In this document: positions 15,996 to 24,186 of the stretch, in pieces
How the letters are laid out: every line of letters begins with the position of its first letter
How positions within the stretch are numbered: the first letter of the stretch is position 1
Source of the DNA: CAYJBH01 sp964369445
GTDB taxonomy: Bacteria; Bacillota; Clostridia; Oscillospirales; Ruminococcaceae
Length of the DNA: 55,558 nucleotides
Reading direction: 5' to 3'
Assembly (NCBI GenBank): GCA_964369445.1
Contig: CAYJFU010000004.1
Coordinates: 1-55,558, forward strand
The notes under the pieces: generated by a model
Seen by the model: the letters and a program-made list of their open reading frames with translations, nothing else
The model's database searches: none
What the model was told of the DNA's origin: nothing
Position numbers and translations under genes: made by a program

Positions 15996-17435
15996 ATGGC
16001 AAAGGAAAAGAAAGCGGTTACCGCCATATGCGACAGGGATGTCGATTTTGCGCAGTGGTACACGGACATTGTAGTTAAAGCGGAGCTTGTCGACTACAGC
16101 AACATAAAGGGCTGTATAATTTACCGCCCATACGGTTACGCCATCTGGGAGAATATACAGCGCATATTTGACGACATGATAAAAAAGAGCGGCCATCAAA
16201 ACGTGTACATGCCGATGTTTATACCGGAAAGTCTGCTGACAAAGGAAAAGGATCATGTTGAGGGTTTTGCACCGGAGGTGGCATGGGTTACGCACGGCGG
16301 CTCGGAAAAGCTTACCGAGCGACTTTGTGTGCGCCCGACATCAGAGGTTGTTTTCTGCGAGCACTATAAAAACATAATACAATCCTACCGTGACCTGCCT
16401 AAAAAGTATAATCAGTGGTGCAGTGTTGTGCGCTGGGAAAAGACAACGCGTCCTTTTCTGCGCGGAACGGAGTTTTTGTGGCAGGAAGGGCACACCATCC
16501 ACGAGACACCGCAAGAGGCTGTGGAGGAGACACTTTATATACTTGACCGCTACAGCGAGCTGTGTGAAAACTATCTTGCCATGCCGGTTATTAAGGGGCA
16601 AAAGTCCAAAAAGGAGAAATTTGCCGGCGCTGTCGACACCTACACCATCGAGGCGATGATGCATGACGGCAAAGCACTTCAAAGCGGCACAAGTCACTTT
16701 TTTGGCGACGGCTTTTCCAAAGCGTTCGGCATAGAGTTTTTAGGCCGCGACAACAAGCTTACTAATCCGTTTGGCTCTTCGTGGGGTATATCGACAAGGC
16801 TCATCGGCGGTATAATCATGACGCACGGTGACAACAGCGGTCTTGTCATGCCTCCGCGCATAGCGCCGACACAACTTGTAGTTGTGCCGATTGCGGCGCA
16901 CAAAGAGGGTGTGACGGATGCGGCAACCGCCGTTTACGACCGTCTTAAAGACATCGTACGTGCCGAGATTGACCTCACCGACAACTCGCCGGGTTGGAAG
17001 TTCGCACAGCACGAGATGCGCGGTGTTCCGATAAGGTTAGAACTTGGCCCGCGTGACATAGAGCAGGGCATGTGTATGCTTGTGCGCCGCGATACCGGCG
17101 AAAAACTGCCTGTGGCACTTGCCGAGGTACAGAGCACCGTCACCGCACTGCTTGACACGATACACGATGATATGTACAAAGCCGCACTGACCAAGCGCGA
17201 GGCGCGCACCTACACCGCGCAGTCGCTTGAGGAGATGCAACAGCTTTTTGCCGAGCACGGCAACATTTTTGTCAAAACCATGTGGTGCGAGGACGAGCAG
17301 TGTGAGCTTAAAGTCAAAGAGATGCCCGGCATCAGCAGCAGGTGTATGCCTTTTGAGGAACCTGCGCTCGGCGAGAGTTGTGCCGTCTGCGGCAAGCCGG
17401 CACACCGCGTGATGATATGGGGTTCTGCGTACTAA
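15996..17435 (+). CDS. proS: Prolyl-tRNA synthetase, short archaeal/eukaryotic type
   Basis: The class II synthetase charges tRNA-Pro. At 479 residues, with no editing insertion between motifs 2 and 3, it belongs to the ProS type-3 group. Visible class II parts are MPMFIPESLL with HVEGFAPE near residue 85, RPTSE (motif 2 region), WRWEKTTRPFLRGTEFLWQEGHT-like sequence near 145, and SWGISTRLIGGIIMTHGD near 265. The C-terminus has a four-Cys zinc site (WCEDEQCE with CAVCGKPA). I chose the ATG at 15996 because GGGAG lies seven bases upstream. The ATG at 15978 has no ribosome site. Confidence 0.95.
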   Translation: MAKEKKAVTAICDRDVDFAQWYTDIVVKAELVDYSNIKGCIIYRPYGYAIWENIQRIFDDMIKKSGHQNVYMPMFIPESLLTKEKDHVEGFAPEVAWVTHGGSEKLTERLCVRPTSEVVFCEHYKNIIQSYRDLPKKYNQWCSVVRWEKTTRPFLRGTEFLWQEGHTIHETPQEAVEETLYILDRYSELCENYLAMPVIKGQKSKKEKFAGAVDTYTIEAMMHDGKALQSGTSHFFGDGFSKAFGIEFLGRDNKLTNPFGSSWGISTRLIGGIIMTHGDNSGLVMPPRIAPTQLVVVPIAAHKEGVTDAATAVYDRLKDIVRAEIDLTDNSPGWKFAQHEMRGVPIRLELGPRDIEQGMCMLVRRDTGEKLPVALAEVQSTVTALLDTIHDDMYKAALTKREARTYTAQSLEEMQQLFAEHGNIFVKTMWCEDEQCELKVKEMPGISSRCMPFEEPALGESCAVCGKPAHRVMIWGSAY

Positions 17436-17607
17436 TTCATGTTGGCGCAGATGCCACCAATTGTGTTTAGGTTGCTTTGCAGCCCGCATAATGTCGGTAT
17501 CCTTGCCAAAACTGTGCGGATGCAAAATGTCTGATTTTTCTTTCTTGTGGACTTGAAAATGCGCACAAAATCTCTCCAATGCAACCGATGTAGACATATA
17601 AAAAGTA

Positions 17608-17970
17608 ATGAAATTTTTAAAACTGCGTGACATAATTATAATTGCTATTGTCGCCGCCATTGCCGTGATGTTTTACCTGTTTTTTCCTCAACAAGAGGGC
17701 AACACCGCGACAGTTCAGTACAACGGTGACACGGTGACGACTGTAAACCTCGACAGCTACCGTGGCAGTGTGGATATACCACAGCAACCGCAGGTGGACA
17801 TTGAGGTAACGGAGGAGGGCATCAAGTTTGTGCACTCCGACTGTCCCGACAAGGTGTGCGTCAACACGGGTTTTATCAGCAACTCGGGTCAGGTGGCGGC
17901 ATGTCTGCCCAACAGGATTGTTATAAGTGTTTCGTCGGATAAAGAGGACGGGACAGATGTCGTGATATAA
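17608..17970 (+). CDS. NusG domain II-containing secreted or anchored protein
   Basis: The 120-residue protein has one N-terminal membrane helix (IIIIAIVAAIAVMFYLFF, about residues 8-27). A NusG_II-like domain follows with HSDCPDKVCVNTGFIS and AACLPNRIVI, including the paired cysteines usual for the family. It normally sits beside a Gx-transporter gene. Here a 280-bp repeat element lies between the two. The role is unknown, though such pairs often occur near redox or flavinylation genes. Confidence 0.85.
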   Translation: MKFLKLRDIIIIAIVAAIAVMFYLFFPQQEGNTATVQYNGDTVTTVNLDSYRGSVDIPQQPQVDIEVTEEGIKFVHSDCPDKVCVNTGFISNSGQVAACLPNRIVISVSSDKEDGTDVVI

Positions 17971-18024
17971 AAATTATTTTTGTTTCATTTTGCACAAACC
18001 TGAGTCAAGAGAAAAGCACTTGCC

Positions 18025-18301
18025 CTAGCCAAACCCTTATAATCCAAATCGATTTTGATTTAGCCAAAAGCCCCGTGACTGCGTCAGCGTATCTTACAAG
18101 GCGAAAGCATTGTTTCGACACACTTCCTTGTCACGCGACTTTTGGCGTTATAAAAAATTCTCTGAACCTTACGCCCACAACTTTTGTGTCAGGCGAGGCA
18201 GACGATTGAGTAATACTTGCCGTATTTCGAATGAGGATAACGAAGCATGGTGCAAAAAATTGTACGCTTAAGGCGTGTTCGGATTACAAGGCTTTGGCTA
18301 G
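18025..18301. repeat. Family-2 MITE-like element, complete copy
   Basis: The ends are inverted: CTAGCCAAACCCTTATAATCC on the left matches CTAGCCAAAGCCTTGTAATCC read inward from the right. Inside, GCCAAAAGCCCCGTGAC and GTCACGCGACTTTTGGC make a second inverted repeat. There is no open reading frame of note. A second copy in the opposite orientation lies at 26422-26674. It separates the NusG_II and Gx genes, which are usually adjacent. Confidence 0.85.
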
Positions 18302-18305
18302 TCAC

Positions 18306-18343
18306 CGTCCACCTCCCCCACCGATGGCGTGGGGAGGTGGACG
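18306..18343. repeat. Variable-arm hairpin 3
   Basis: CGTCCACCTCCCC and GGGGAGGTGGACG form a perfect 13-base stem around a CACCGATGGCGT loop. It lies 60 bases upstream of the Gx gene and is followed by AAAAAATATTCGCC, not by T-runs. Confidence 0.7.
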
Positions 18344-18402
18344 AAAAAATATTCGCCTATTACGTAGGCTTTTCCACAAGTTGTTGAGATTGGAAAACGA
18401 TC

Positions 18403-18900
18403 ATGAGAAGTAGGACAAAATCACTGGTCACGGCGGCAATGTTGTTTGCTGTGTCAATAATATTGTCCGCTGTAGAGTCGCTGTTGCCGGACATCTTCCT
18501 GCCCGGTGTCAAGTTAGGGCTTGCCAACATCGCCGTGATGTTTGCGTTTTTTTATGTAGGCAGACGAACTGCGTTTTTTATCGGAATATTAAGGTGCGGC
18601 CTTGTACTGCTCACGCGCGGTGCAGTGACCGCCCTTTTTAGCACCGGAGGATTTTTGTGTTCCTTTGCAGTGCTCTGCGTTTTGTACGCGCTGATGCGCA
18701 AGCGGTCGAGTTTTTTGCTGTACAGCACGCTTGCCGCCGTCGCCCACAACATGGGTCAGCTACTCTGCGTGTCGCTTGTGTACTCTGTCGCCATGTTTAC
18801 GCTTGCGCCGCCACTGGTAATTTTCGGTCTGCTGTGTGGCGCGATAACGGCAACGTTGCTACGCGCCGTGTTGCCACTTTTAAAAAAGTCGATTTATTAG
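18403..18900 (+). CDS. Gx transporter-family membrane protein
   Basis: The 165-residue protein has five or six helices and the signature LPDIFLPGVKLGLANIAVMFAFFY near residues 26-49, with GLVLLTRGAVTALFSTGGF near 72. These match the family also labelled heptaprenyl diphosphate synthase component I (PF07456). Such proteins resemble ECF-type substrate-binding subunits. The start ATG at 18403 has GGAAAAC upstream. Confidence 0.87.
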   Translation: MRSRTKSLVTAAMLFAVSIILSAVESLLPDIFLPGVKLGLANIAVMFAFFYVGRRTAFFIGILRCGLVLLTRGAVTALFSTGGFLCSFAVLCVLYALMRKRSSFLLYSTLAAVAHNMGQLLCVSLVYSVAMFTLAPPLVIFGLLCGAITATLLRAVLPLLKKSIY

Positions 18901-19271
18901 ACAAAAATTTCAGTTTGAAAAAAAGCTTTAGCCTGCGACCCGACTCGCCTAAGAAACGACCTGTCTGTCGATTGATGCGATAAACCGGCTCTGTAGGGTG
19001 ATGTGGGTTTACAAAACAGCAGTGACTGCTTACTGTTAGCCACTTATAGAGCCGCTGTGCACAGTTTTCCTTAACCGCTTTTCTATGTAAATCAGGCTTC
19101 ATAGAAATTGGTTGGCGAAAACCGTGGAGTGGGTGGAAATGAGCTAGCTGTTAGGGCGTAGTGTTTGCTACTTATAGACTACTTTTTCGAGGTTTTCTAT
19201 GCAAAACTGACAGCTAACCTAACAGGGATATCTGCCGCAGATAGTGCCTATACGAACAAATGTGAGATGAA
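18901..19271. other. Intergenic stretch, nothing recognised
   Basis: No gene or known element is visible. CACTTATAGA occurs near 19040, and CTACTTATAGACTAC near 19170, followed by similar TTTTCTATG words. This may be a decayed duplication, but the match is weak. Confidence 0.35.
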
Positions 19272-19313
19272 TTTTTCGGACTACCCCTCCAACGGCGTGG
19301 GTAATCCGAAAAA
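19272..19313. repeat. Variable-arm hairpin 4, after gpr
   Basis: TTTTTCGGACTACCC and GGGTAATCCGAAAAA pair with one mismatch. It begins three bases beyond the gpr stop codon on the minus strand, as a terminator would, but the stem itself starts with T and ends with A, the reverse of normal terminator polarity. Confidence 0.65.
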
Positions 19314-19316
19314 ATT

Positions 19317-20105
19317 TTAGCTCACCAGATAGTTTATCTCCGCGCTTGTCAGTGAGCGTTGCGCCGCGTGGTTGATGGCGAGCGCCAACACGTTTGCCGA
19401 CCGCCGCATAACTTCATCAAGCAGGCGCGGTGTTACGATAAGGTCACCGTCGCCGTGTCGCAACTGCATAAGTGTCGGCACGCCGAGCGCTATCGTTGTG
19501 CACCCCAGGGTCTGCTTTGTGAGTGCCTCGGCACCCTGTGGTGTCAGTCCGACATCGCTTATCTGCACCGTCCGTCCAAGCCGTGACGGCTCGCCGGTGT
19601 AAAGGCTGTCCACCAGTATCACCGCCGTCGGCGACAGACGCTTTATTATGCCGGCAAGCGTTTCCGCCGTCGGTATGCCGGTTTTTGCCATAACACCCGG
19701 CACAAACGCCGCAACCTCGCGCAGGGGTATGCCTATGCGTTGGTGCTCGTCGCTTAGGTGCTTTGTCACGTAAATTTTGTTGACGACACGCGGCCCTAAA
19801 CTGTCCGCGGTTATCTGCGCGTTGCCAAGCCCCACCACCAGTATTAAACCTTTTGCCGGCAACAGCCTTGTTAGCTCGGCGCTGACGGCAGAAATGTATC
19901 GCTCGTTGCGGTCGTCGACCAGCTCAAAACCCGGCAAATCCAGTACCGTATAGTTTCCGCGCGGTCGGTGTAGGTCATCGCGCCTTATCTTTATCCTCGT
20001 CACCTCGATGTTGCCGGTCGTCAGGCGCTCTTTGTCAACTCCGCTGGGTTTGCCCCCCTTGGTGGGTTTGCAAATTTGTGCCGCTATATCGGTGTACCTT
20101 GCCTT
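19317..20105 (-). CDS. gpr: Spore germination protease GPR
   Basis: GPR degrades small acid-soluble spore proteins during germination, so this gene marks an endospore former. The core is clear: LILVVGLGNAQITADSLGPRVV, AFVPGVMAKTGIPTAE, VILVDSL and AINHAAQRSLT, each shown in part. The conserved N-terminal region also reads well upstream of the first GTG (20003): YTDIAAQ in place of the usual RTDLA, then TTGNIEVTRIKI. A strong AGGAGGGGG lies at about 20106-20114, but no ATG, GTG or TTG follows before YTDIA. I therefore give the frame from 20105. The real start is unresolved. Confidence 0.85.
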   Translation of the reverse strand, partial: KARYTDIAAQICKPTKGGKPSGVDKERLTTGNIEVTRIKIRRDDLHRPRGNYTVLDLPGFELVDDRNERYISAVSAELTRLLPAKGLILVVGLGNAQITADSLGPRVVNKIYVTKHLSDEHQRIGIPLREVAAFVPGVMAKTGIPTAETLAGIIKRLSPTAVILVDSLYTGEPSRLGRTVQISDVGLTPQGAEALTKQTLGCTTIALGVPTLMQLRHGDGDLIVTPRLLDEVMRRSANVLALAINHAAQRSLTSAEINYLVS

Positions 20106-20338
20106 CCCCCTCCTAAATTACATTTTAATGCCTTTATATCGGTATTTTAGGCAGTTTTCTCGTTGACTATACAATGTCAACAACTTAAGCAGGCAAATAT
20201 TTTCCCGTCACTTTCCCTCAACATCATCGGTGGCAGAGGACGTGAATGTTTTCTTAAGTTTGTGACATTATCTGTGTTAGTCCACTTGTTAAAGGCAAAG
20301 GAATGAACACTAAGTTATTACGTTTCCAGGGCTTTTCT

Positions 20339-20443
20339 AGGGGTGCTTTGGCTTTAATTAGACTTGCCTTCCGTCTGCGAAGTGGGGCAAACAAGCTAAA
20401 AAACAGAAAAAAGTCGTACAATTTAACTTTGCGCAACACCTCC
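20339..20443. repeat. Family-4 mini-palindromic element
   Basis: It begins AGGGGTGCTTTGG and ends GTACAATTTAACTTTGCGCA followed by ACACCTCC. The right half matches the family word seen near 29615, 39012, 10558 and 49636. Confidence 0.45.
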
Positions 20444-20526
20444 GATGCACCGGAATGTTGTACAGGAGCATATGCAGGTAGGTTGACGAGAGCTAACAGA
20501 CACTCTTATTTTGTTACCCTAAATTG

Positions 20527-20555
20527 TTGACTATGCAAACTAAAAATGTTAAAAT
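20527..20555 (+). promoter_or_regulatory. SigA-type promoter of pheST
   Basis: TTGACT (20527-20532) and TAAAAT (20550-20555) are spaced 17 bases. The expected transcript start falls at the left edge of the family-3 repeat, so the repeat would form most of the 5' leader. Confidence 0.65.
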
Positions 20556-20560
20556 AAAAG

Positions 20561-20723
20561 GGGACATGTTGAAAAAGTCGGCTTCGCAAAAGGCTTCGGC
20601 AAAATTTCCGTCATATGTCACAAAAGCCCTCGCTAATACACAGAGTATTGCCTGCGGCCTTTGTCTAATCTGACGAAAATTTTGCTCTTGATTTTTCAAA
20701 TCCTTTGTTTTTCAACACACCCT
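20561..20723. repeat. Family-3 MITE-like element in the pheST leader
   Basis: The ends are GACATGTTGAAAAAGTCGG and, inverted from the right, AGGGTGTGTTGAAAAACAAA. Subterminal GGCAAAATTTCCGTC and GACGAAAATTTTGCTC also mirror each other. About 160 bases, non-coding. Related copies lie at 36388-36547 and 48013-48168. Confidence 0.8.
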
Positions 20724-20755
20724 AAGGATAGAATTACAGTTAAAGGGGCAGACGT

Positions 20756-21775
20756 TTGAAACAGACTTTAGAAACACTTCAAAAAATTGCCGCGCAAAAG
20801 CTTGAACAAGCCTGTACACAGGAAGAGCTTAATGCGGTTCGCGTGGAATATTTAGGTAAAAAGGGAGAGTTAACTTCGCTTTTAAAGGGGTTGTCGGCGC
20901 TTGATCCCAAGGAGCGTCCTGCTATGGGCGCGCTTGTCAACAGCGCACGTGAGAGCATAACCGCTTTGCTGGAACAGCGTATGGCGCACATCGCCGCACA
21001 GGAGCAACAAAAGGCGATGCAAGCAGAGCGCATTGACGTGACACTACCCGGCGCGGTGCCACAGCGCGGTGCACTCCACCCCATGACACAGGTGCTCGGG
21101 GAACTTACCGATATATTCAACGGCATGGGCTTTGAGGTGCGCGAAGGTCCCGAAATTGAACTGGATAAATACAACTTTGAAATGCTAAACATGCCCAAAA
21201 CTCACCCTGCACGCGACACGCAGGATACATTTTATATAAACGAAAACATACTGCTGCGCACCCAAACGAGCCCGATGCAGATACGCACGATGGAGGTGCA
21301 AAAGCCGCCCATTCGCATTATCGTACCGGGACGCGTCTATCGCAGTGATGCGGTTGATGCCTCGCACTCGCCCGTCTTTCACCAGATAGAGGGGCTTGTT
21401 GTCGATAAGGGGATCACATTCGCCAACCTTAAATCCACACTTGAAACTTTCGCAAAAAAGCTGTACGGAGATGCGGCAAAGGTTCGTTTTCGCCCCCACC
21501 ACTTCCCATACACCGAGCCATCCGCCGAGATGGATGCCTCCTGTTTTAAGTGCAGTGGTAACGGTTGTAGTCTTTGTAAAGGCGAGGGTTTTATCGAACT
21601 GCTCGGCTGTGGCATGGTGCACCCAAAGGTGCTGTCCGGCTGTGGTATCGACCCCGAAGTGTACAGCGGCTTTGCCTTTGGTATGGGGCTTGAGCGCATA
21701 ACCATGTTGCGCTACGGCATTGACGACCTGCGCAACCTCTACGAGGGCGACCTGCGCTTCTTGTCACAGTTTTAA
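20756..21775 (+). CDS. pheS: Phenylalanyl-tRNA synthetase alpha subunit
   Basis: The 339-residue catalytic subunit has an N-terminal coiled coil (residues 1-80), class II motif 1 in PMTQVLGELTDIFNGMGFE, motif 2 in GRVYRSDAVDASHSP with FHQIEGLVVDK, and motif 3 in FAFGMGLERITMLRYGIDD. A four-Cys cluster (CFKCSGNGCSLCK) near residues 262-274 is a known variation. The start is TTG at 20756 with AAAGGGG upstream. pheT follows after 20 bases. Confidence 0.96.
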   Translation: MKQTLETLQKIAAQKLEQACTQEELNAVRVEYLGKKGELTSLLKGLSALDPKERPAMGALVNSARESITALLEQRMAHIAAQEQQKAMQAERIDVTLPGAVPQRGALHPMTQVLGELTDIFNGMGFEVREGPEIELDKYNFEMLNMPKTHPARDTQDTFYINENILLRTQTSPMQIRTMEVQKPPIRIIVPGRVYRSDAVDASHSPVFHQIEGLVVDKGITFANLKSTLETFAKKLYGDAAKVRFRPHHFPYTEPSAEMDASCFKCSGNGCSLCKGEGFIELLGCGMVHPKVLSGCGIDPEVYSGFAFGMGLERITMLRYGIDDLRNLYEGDLRFLSQF

Positions 21776-21795
21776 ACCGAAAGGATGTTATAAAT

Positions 21796-24180
21796 ATGAA
21801 ATTAGCTTACAGTTGGCTTGCGGATTTCGTCGAGCTGAACAACGATATAAAACAGTACTCCGATGCGATGACGATGAGCGGCTCCAAAGTGGAGGGGGTT
21901 CACTGCCCGGCACAAAACGCAAAAGGTCTTGTTGTCGGCAGGATAGAGCGCATTGAACGTCACCCCGATGCAGACAAGCTTTTCGTCTGCACCGTCGATG
22001 TCGGCAGGACTCTGACCATCGTCACCGGTGCGGATAACCTCACCGCCGGCGACATCGTGCCCGTTGTGACCGACGGCGGCGTACTGCCGGATGGCAAGGT
22101 CATAACAGCTGGCAAACTTCGCGGCATAACCAGTGAGGGTATGCTGTGCAGTATTGGCGAGCTGGGCTTCACCGAAAACGATTTTCCCGAATGCCCGGCT
22201 GACGGCATAATGGTACTGCCGTCAGAACTCGGCGCTAAACCCGGCGATAATGTCATACCGTTGCTCGGTCTAGACGACTGCACCGTCGAGTTTGAGATAA
22301 CACCCAACCGTCCCGACTGCCTGTCGGTGCGCGCCCTTGCACGCGAGAGCGCCGTGACCTTCAATAAGGATTTTAAGGACACAACATTTACCGAGCGTTT
22401 ATATGAAGGTGATGTGCATAACATGCTGAGCGCCCAGATAAAAACCGAGCTTTGCGGCAGGTATATGGCGGCAGTCGTGAAAAATGTGCGCATAAAGCCG
22501 TCACCGCTGTGGTTGCGCCACCGCCTGCGCATGTGCGGAATACGTCCGATAAACAACATCGTCGATATAACCAACTACATCACGCTACTGCACGGTCAGC
22601 CGATGCACGCGTTTGACTACCGCTTTGTAAACGACGCAAGCATAACGGTGCGCAACGCCAACTCCGGCGAGACTATCGTGACGCTTGACGGCGTGACACG
22701 CACCCTCGGCGAGGACATGGCGGTCATTGCCGACACAAAGGGCGCTATTGCCATAGCCGGTGTTATGGGCGGCGAGCACTCGGGCATCTACGACGACACG
22801 ACCACCATCGTGTTTGAGTCCGCTTGCTTTAACGGTCCGTCGGTGCGCACGACGGCAAAACAGCTCGGTATGCGTACCGAGAGCAGTGCGCGCTACGAAA
22901 AAGGTCTGTCGGACGAAAACACGCTGAGCGGACTCTTTGCGGCGCTGGATTTAATAGAGCAACTGGACTGTGGCGAGGTGGTAAGCGGCATTATAGATGT
23001 CTACCCGAGCAAGCGCGAGCCTGCCGCCATACCGTTTGACCCGCAAAACATCAACGCTCTTATCGGCACAGATATAAGCCGCGAGCGCATGGTGGAAATA
23101 CTGACACAGCTTGACTTTAAAGTTGAGGGTGACACGGTGACACCACCGTACATGCGCCGCGATGTCACACTCATGTGCGACCTTGCGGAGGAGGTTGTGC
23201 GCATACACGGCTACAATAACCTGCCTACCACACCTCTTTCGGGTGCCGGCAGTGCGCGACCGTCGGTCCGACACTACTTTGACAACAGCCTTAAACAGGC
23301 GCTTGTTGGCTACGGTCTTTATGAAAATGAGAGTTTTTCCTTTTACAGCCCCAAACACTTTGACATGTTAAAGTTGCCGAGCGACAGTGTAACGCGCGAC
23401 GCTATCGTCATACAAAACCCTCTGGGTGACGACACTTCGATAATGCGCACCACCGCCGTACCCTCCATGCTTGAGGTGCTGGGAAGAAATTATAGCGCGC
23501 GTGCGGCAAAATGCGGTATTTTTGAATTCGCCACGGAATATATAAAGAGTGAGGGGGATAATTCAAAGGAGCTTCCAAGCGAGCCAAAGAAGATTATAGT
23601 TGGACTTTACGGCAAAGGCGAGGATTTTTTCACCGTCAAGGGCATCGTTGAAGGTCTTTTGGGCGTTGCAAAGATAAAAAATGTAACCACCAAAGCGGTA
23701 CAGGACGTTTCGTACCTGCATACAGGGCGTGCCGCTGACATGTTTATTGGCGGTGACAAGGTGGCAACGGTCGGGGAAGTCAACAGTGACGTTGCACGTG
23801 CTTACGGCATTAAGACAAGGTGCTATGTTGCGGATATAGCACTTGATGTTCTGTTCCGTCACAGTGGCGGCACGGTGCAGTTTAAACCGATAACAAAATA
23901 CCCCTATCTGCAAAGGGATATCTGCCTCGTGGCGGATGTTGGCCTGTCACACGGCGAGCTTTCACAGACCATCGCCGACGCGGCAGGGGAAACACTGCGC
24001 ACCCTTGAGCTGTTCGACGTGTTTGAGAGCGATAAGCTCGGTGCGGGCAAGCGCAGTCTTGCTTACAGCCTGACACTGCAAAGTGAGCACTCGACACTGA
24101 CCGATAAGCAGGCGGACGATACAATAAAAAGTGTGCTGGCGGCAGTTCTGCCCCTCGGCGCCGTCATACGCGAAGGATAG
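21796..24180 (+). CDS. pheT: Phenylalanyl-tRNA synthetase beta subunit
   Basis: The 794-residue subunit has the usual order: an N-terminal anchor (MKLAYSWLADFVELN), an OB-fold tRNA-binding domain (about 40-150, GRIERIERHPDADKLFVCTVDVG in part), the B3/B4 editing domain (about 210-390, with HGQPMHAFDYR and GVMGGEHSG), B5 (about 405-475), a catalytic-like domain, and the C-terminal FDX-ACB domain (about 700-794). The ribosome site is AAAGGATG. Frames on the opposite strand here are shadows. The sensor kinase gene follows after six bases. Confidence 0.96.
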   Translation: MKLAYSWLADFVELNNDIKQYSDAMTMSGSKVEGVHCPAQNAKGLVVGRIERIERHPDADKLFVCTVDVGRTLTIVTGADNLTAGDIVPVVTDGGVLPDGKVITAGKLRGITSEGMLCSIGELGFTENDFPECPADGIMVLPSELGAKPGDNVIPLLGLDDCTVEFEITPNRPDCLSVRALARESAVTFNKDFKDTTFTERLYEGDVHNMLSAQIKTELCGRYMAAVVKNVRIKPSPLWLRHRLRMCGIRPINNIVDITNYITLLHGQPMHAFDYRFVNDASITVRNANSGETIVTLDGVTRTLGEDMAVIADTKGAIAIAGVMGGEHSGIYDDTTTIVFESACFNGPSVRTTAKQLGMRTESSARYEKGLSDENTLSGLFAALDLIEQLDCGEVVSGIIDVYPSKREPAAIPFDPQNINALIGTDISRERMVEILTQLDFKVEGDTVTPPYMRRDVTLMCDLAEEVVRIHGYNNLPTTPLSGAGSARPSVRHYFDNSLKQALVGYGLYENESFSFYSPKHFDMLKLPSDSVTRDAIVIQNPLGDDTSIMRTTAVPSMLEVLGRNYSARAAKCGIFEFATEYIKSEGDNSKELPSEPKKIIVGLYGKGEDFFTVKGIVEGLLGVAKIKNVTTKAVQDVSYLHTGRAADMFIGGDKVATVGEVNSDVARAYGIKTRCYVADIALDVLFRHSGGTVQFKPITKYPYLQRDICLVADVGLSHGELSQTIADAAGETLRTLELFDVFESDKLGAGKRSLAYSLTLQSEHSTLTDKQADDTIKSVLAAVLPLGAVIREG

Positions 24181-24186
24181 CAAAAC

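Larger units (their letters stand above)
17971..18402. other. Intergenic stretch filled by a repeat and a hairpin
   Basis: Most of it is the family-2 element (18025-18301). A variable-arm hairpin (18306-18343) follows within five bases. I see no gene here. Confidence 0.6.
20106..20755. other. 650-base intergenic region before pheST
   Basis: It holds the word AATGTCAACAACTTAAG (20172-20190), a family-4 repeat (20339-20443), the pheST promoter (20527-20555) and a family-3 repeat (20561-20723). There is no T-box leader (no AGGGTGGNACCGCG-like motif), although T-boxes often precede pheS in Firmicutes. Confidence 0.55.

Noticed and set aside
18901..19271. Possible tandem duplication around CTTATAGA words
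   Set aside because: Only short words match, and no clear boundary or length could be set.
20106..20755. A T-box leader before pheST
   Set aside because: No AGGGTGGNACCGCG-like antiterminator or specifier loop could be found. A repeat element occupies the leader.
21960..22574. A 204-codon open frame antisense to pheT
   Set aside because: It is a Ser/Pro/Thr-rich shadow of a conserved gene with no ribosome site.
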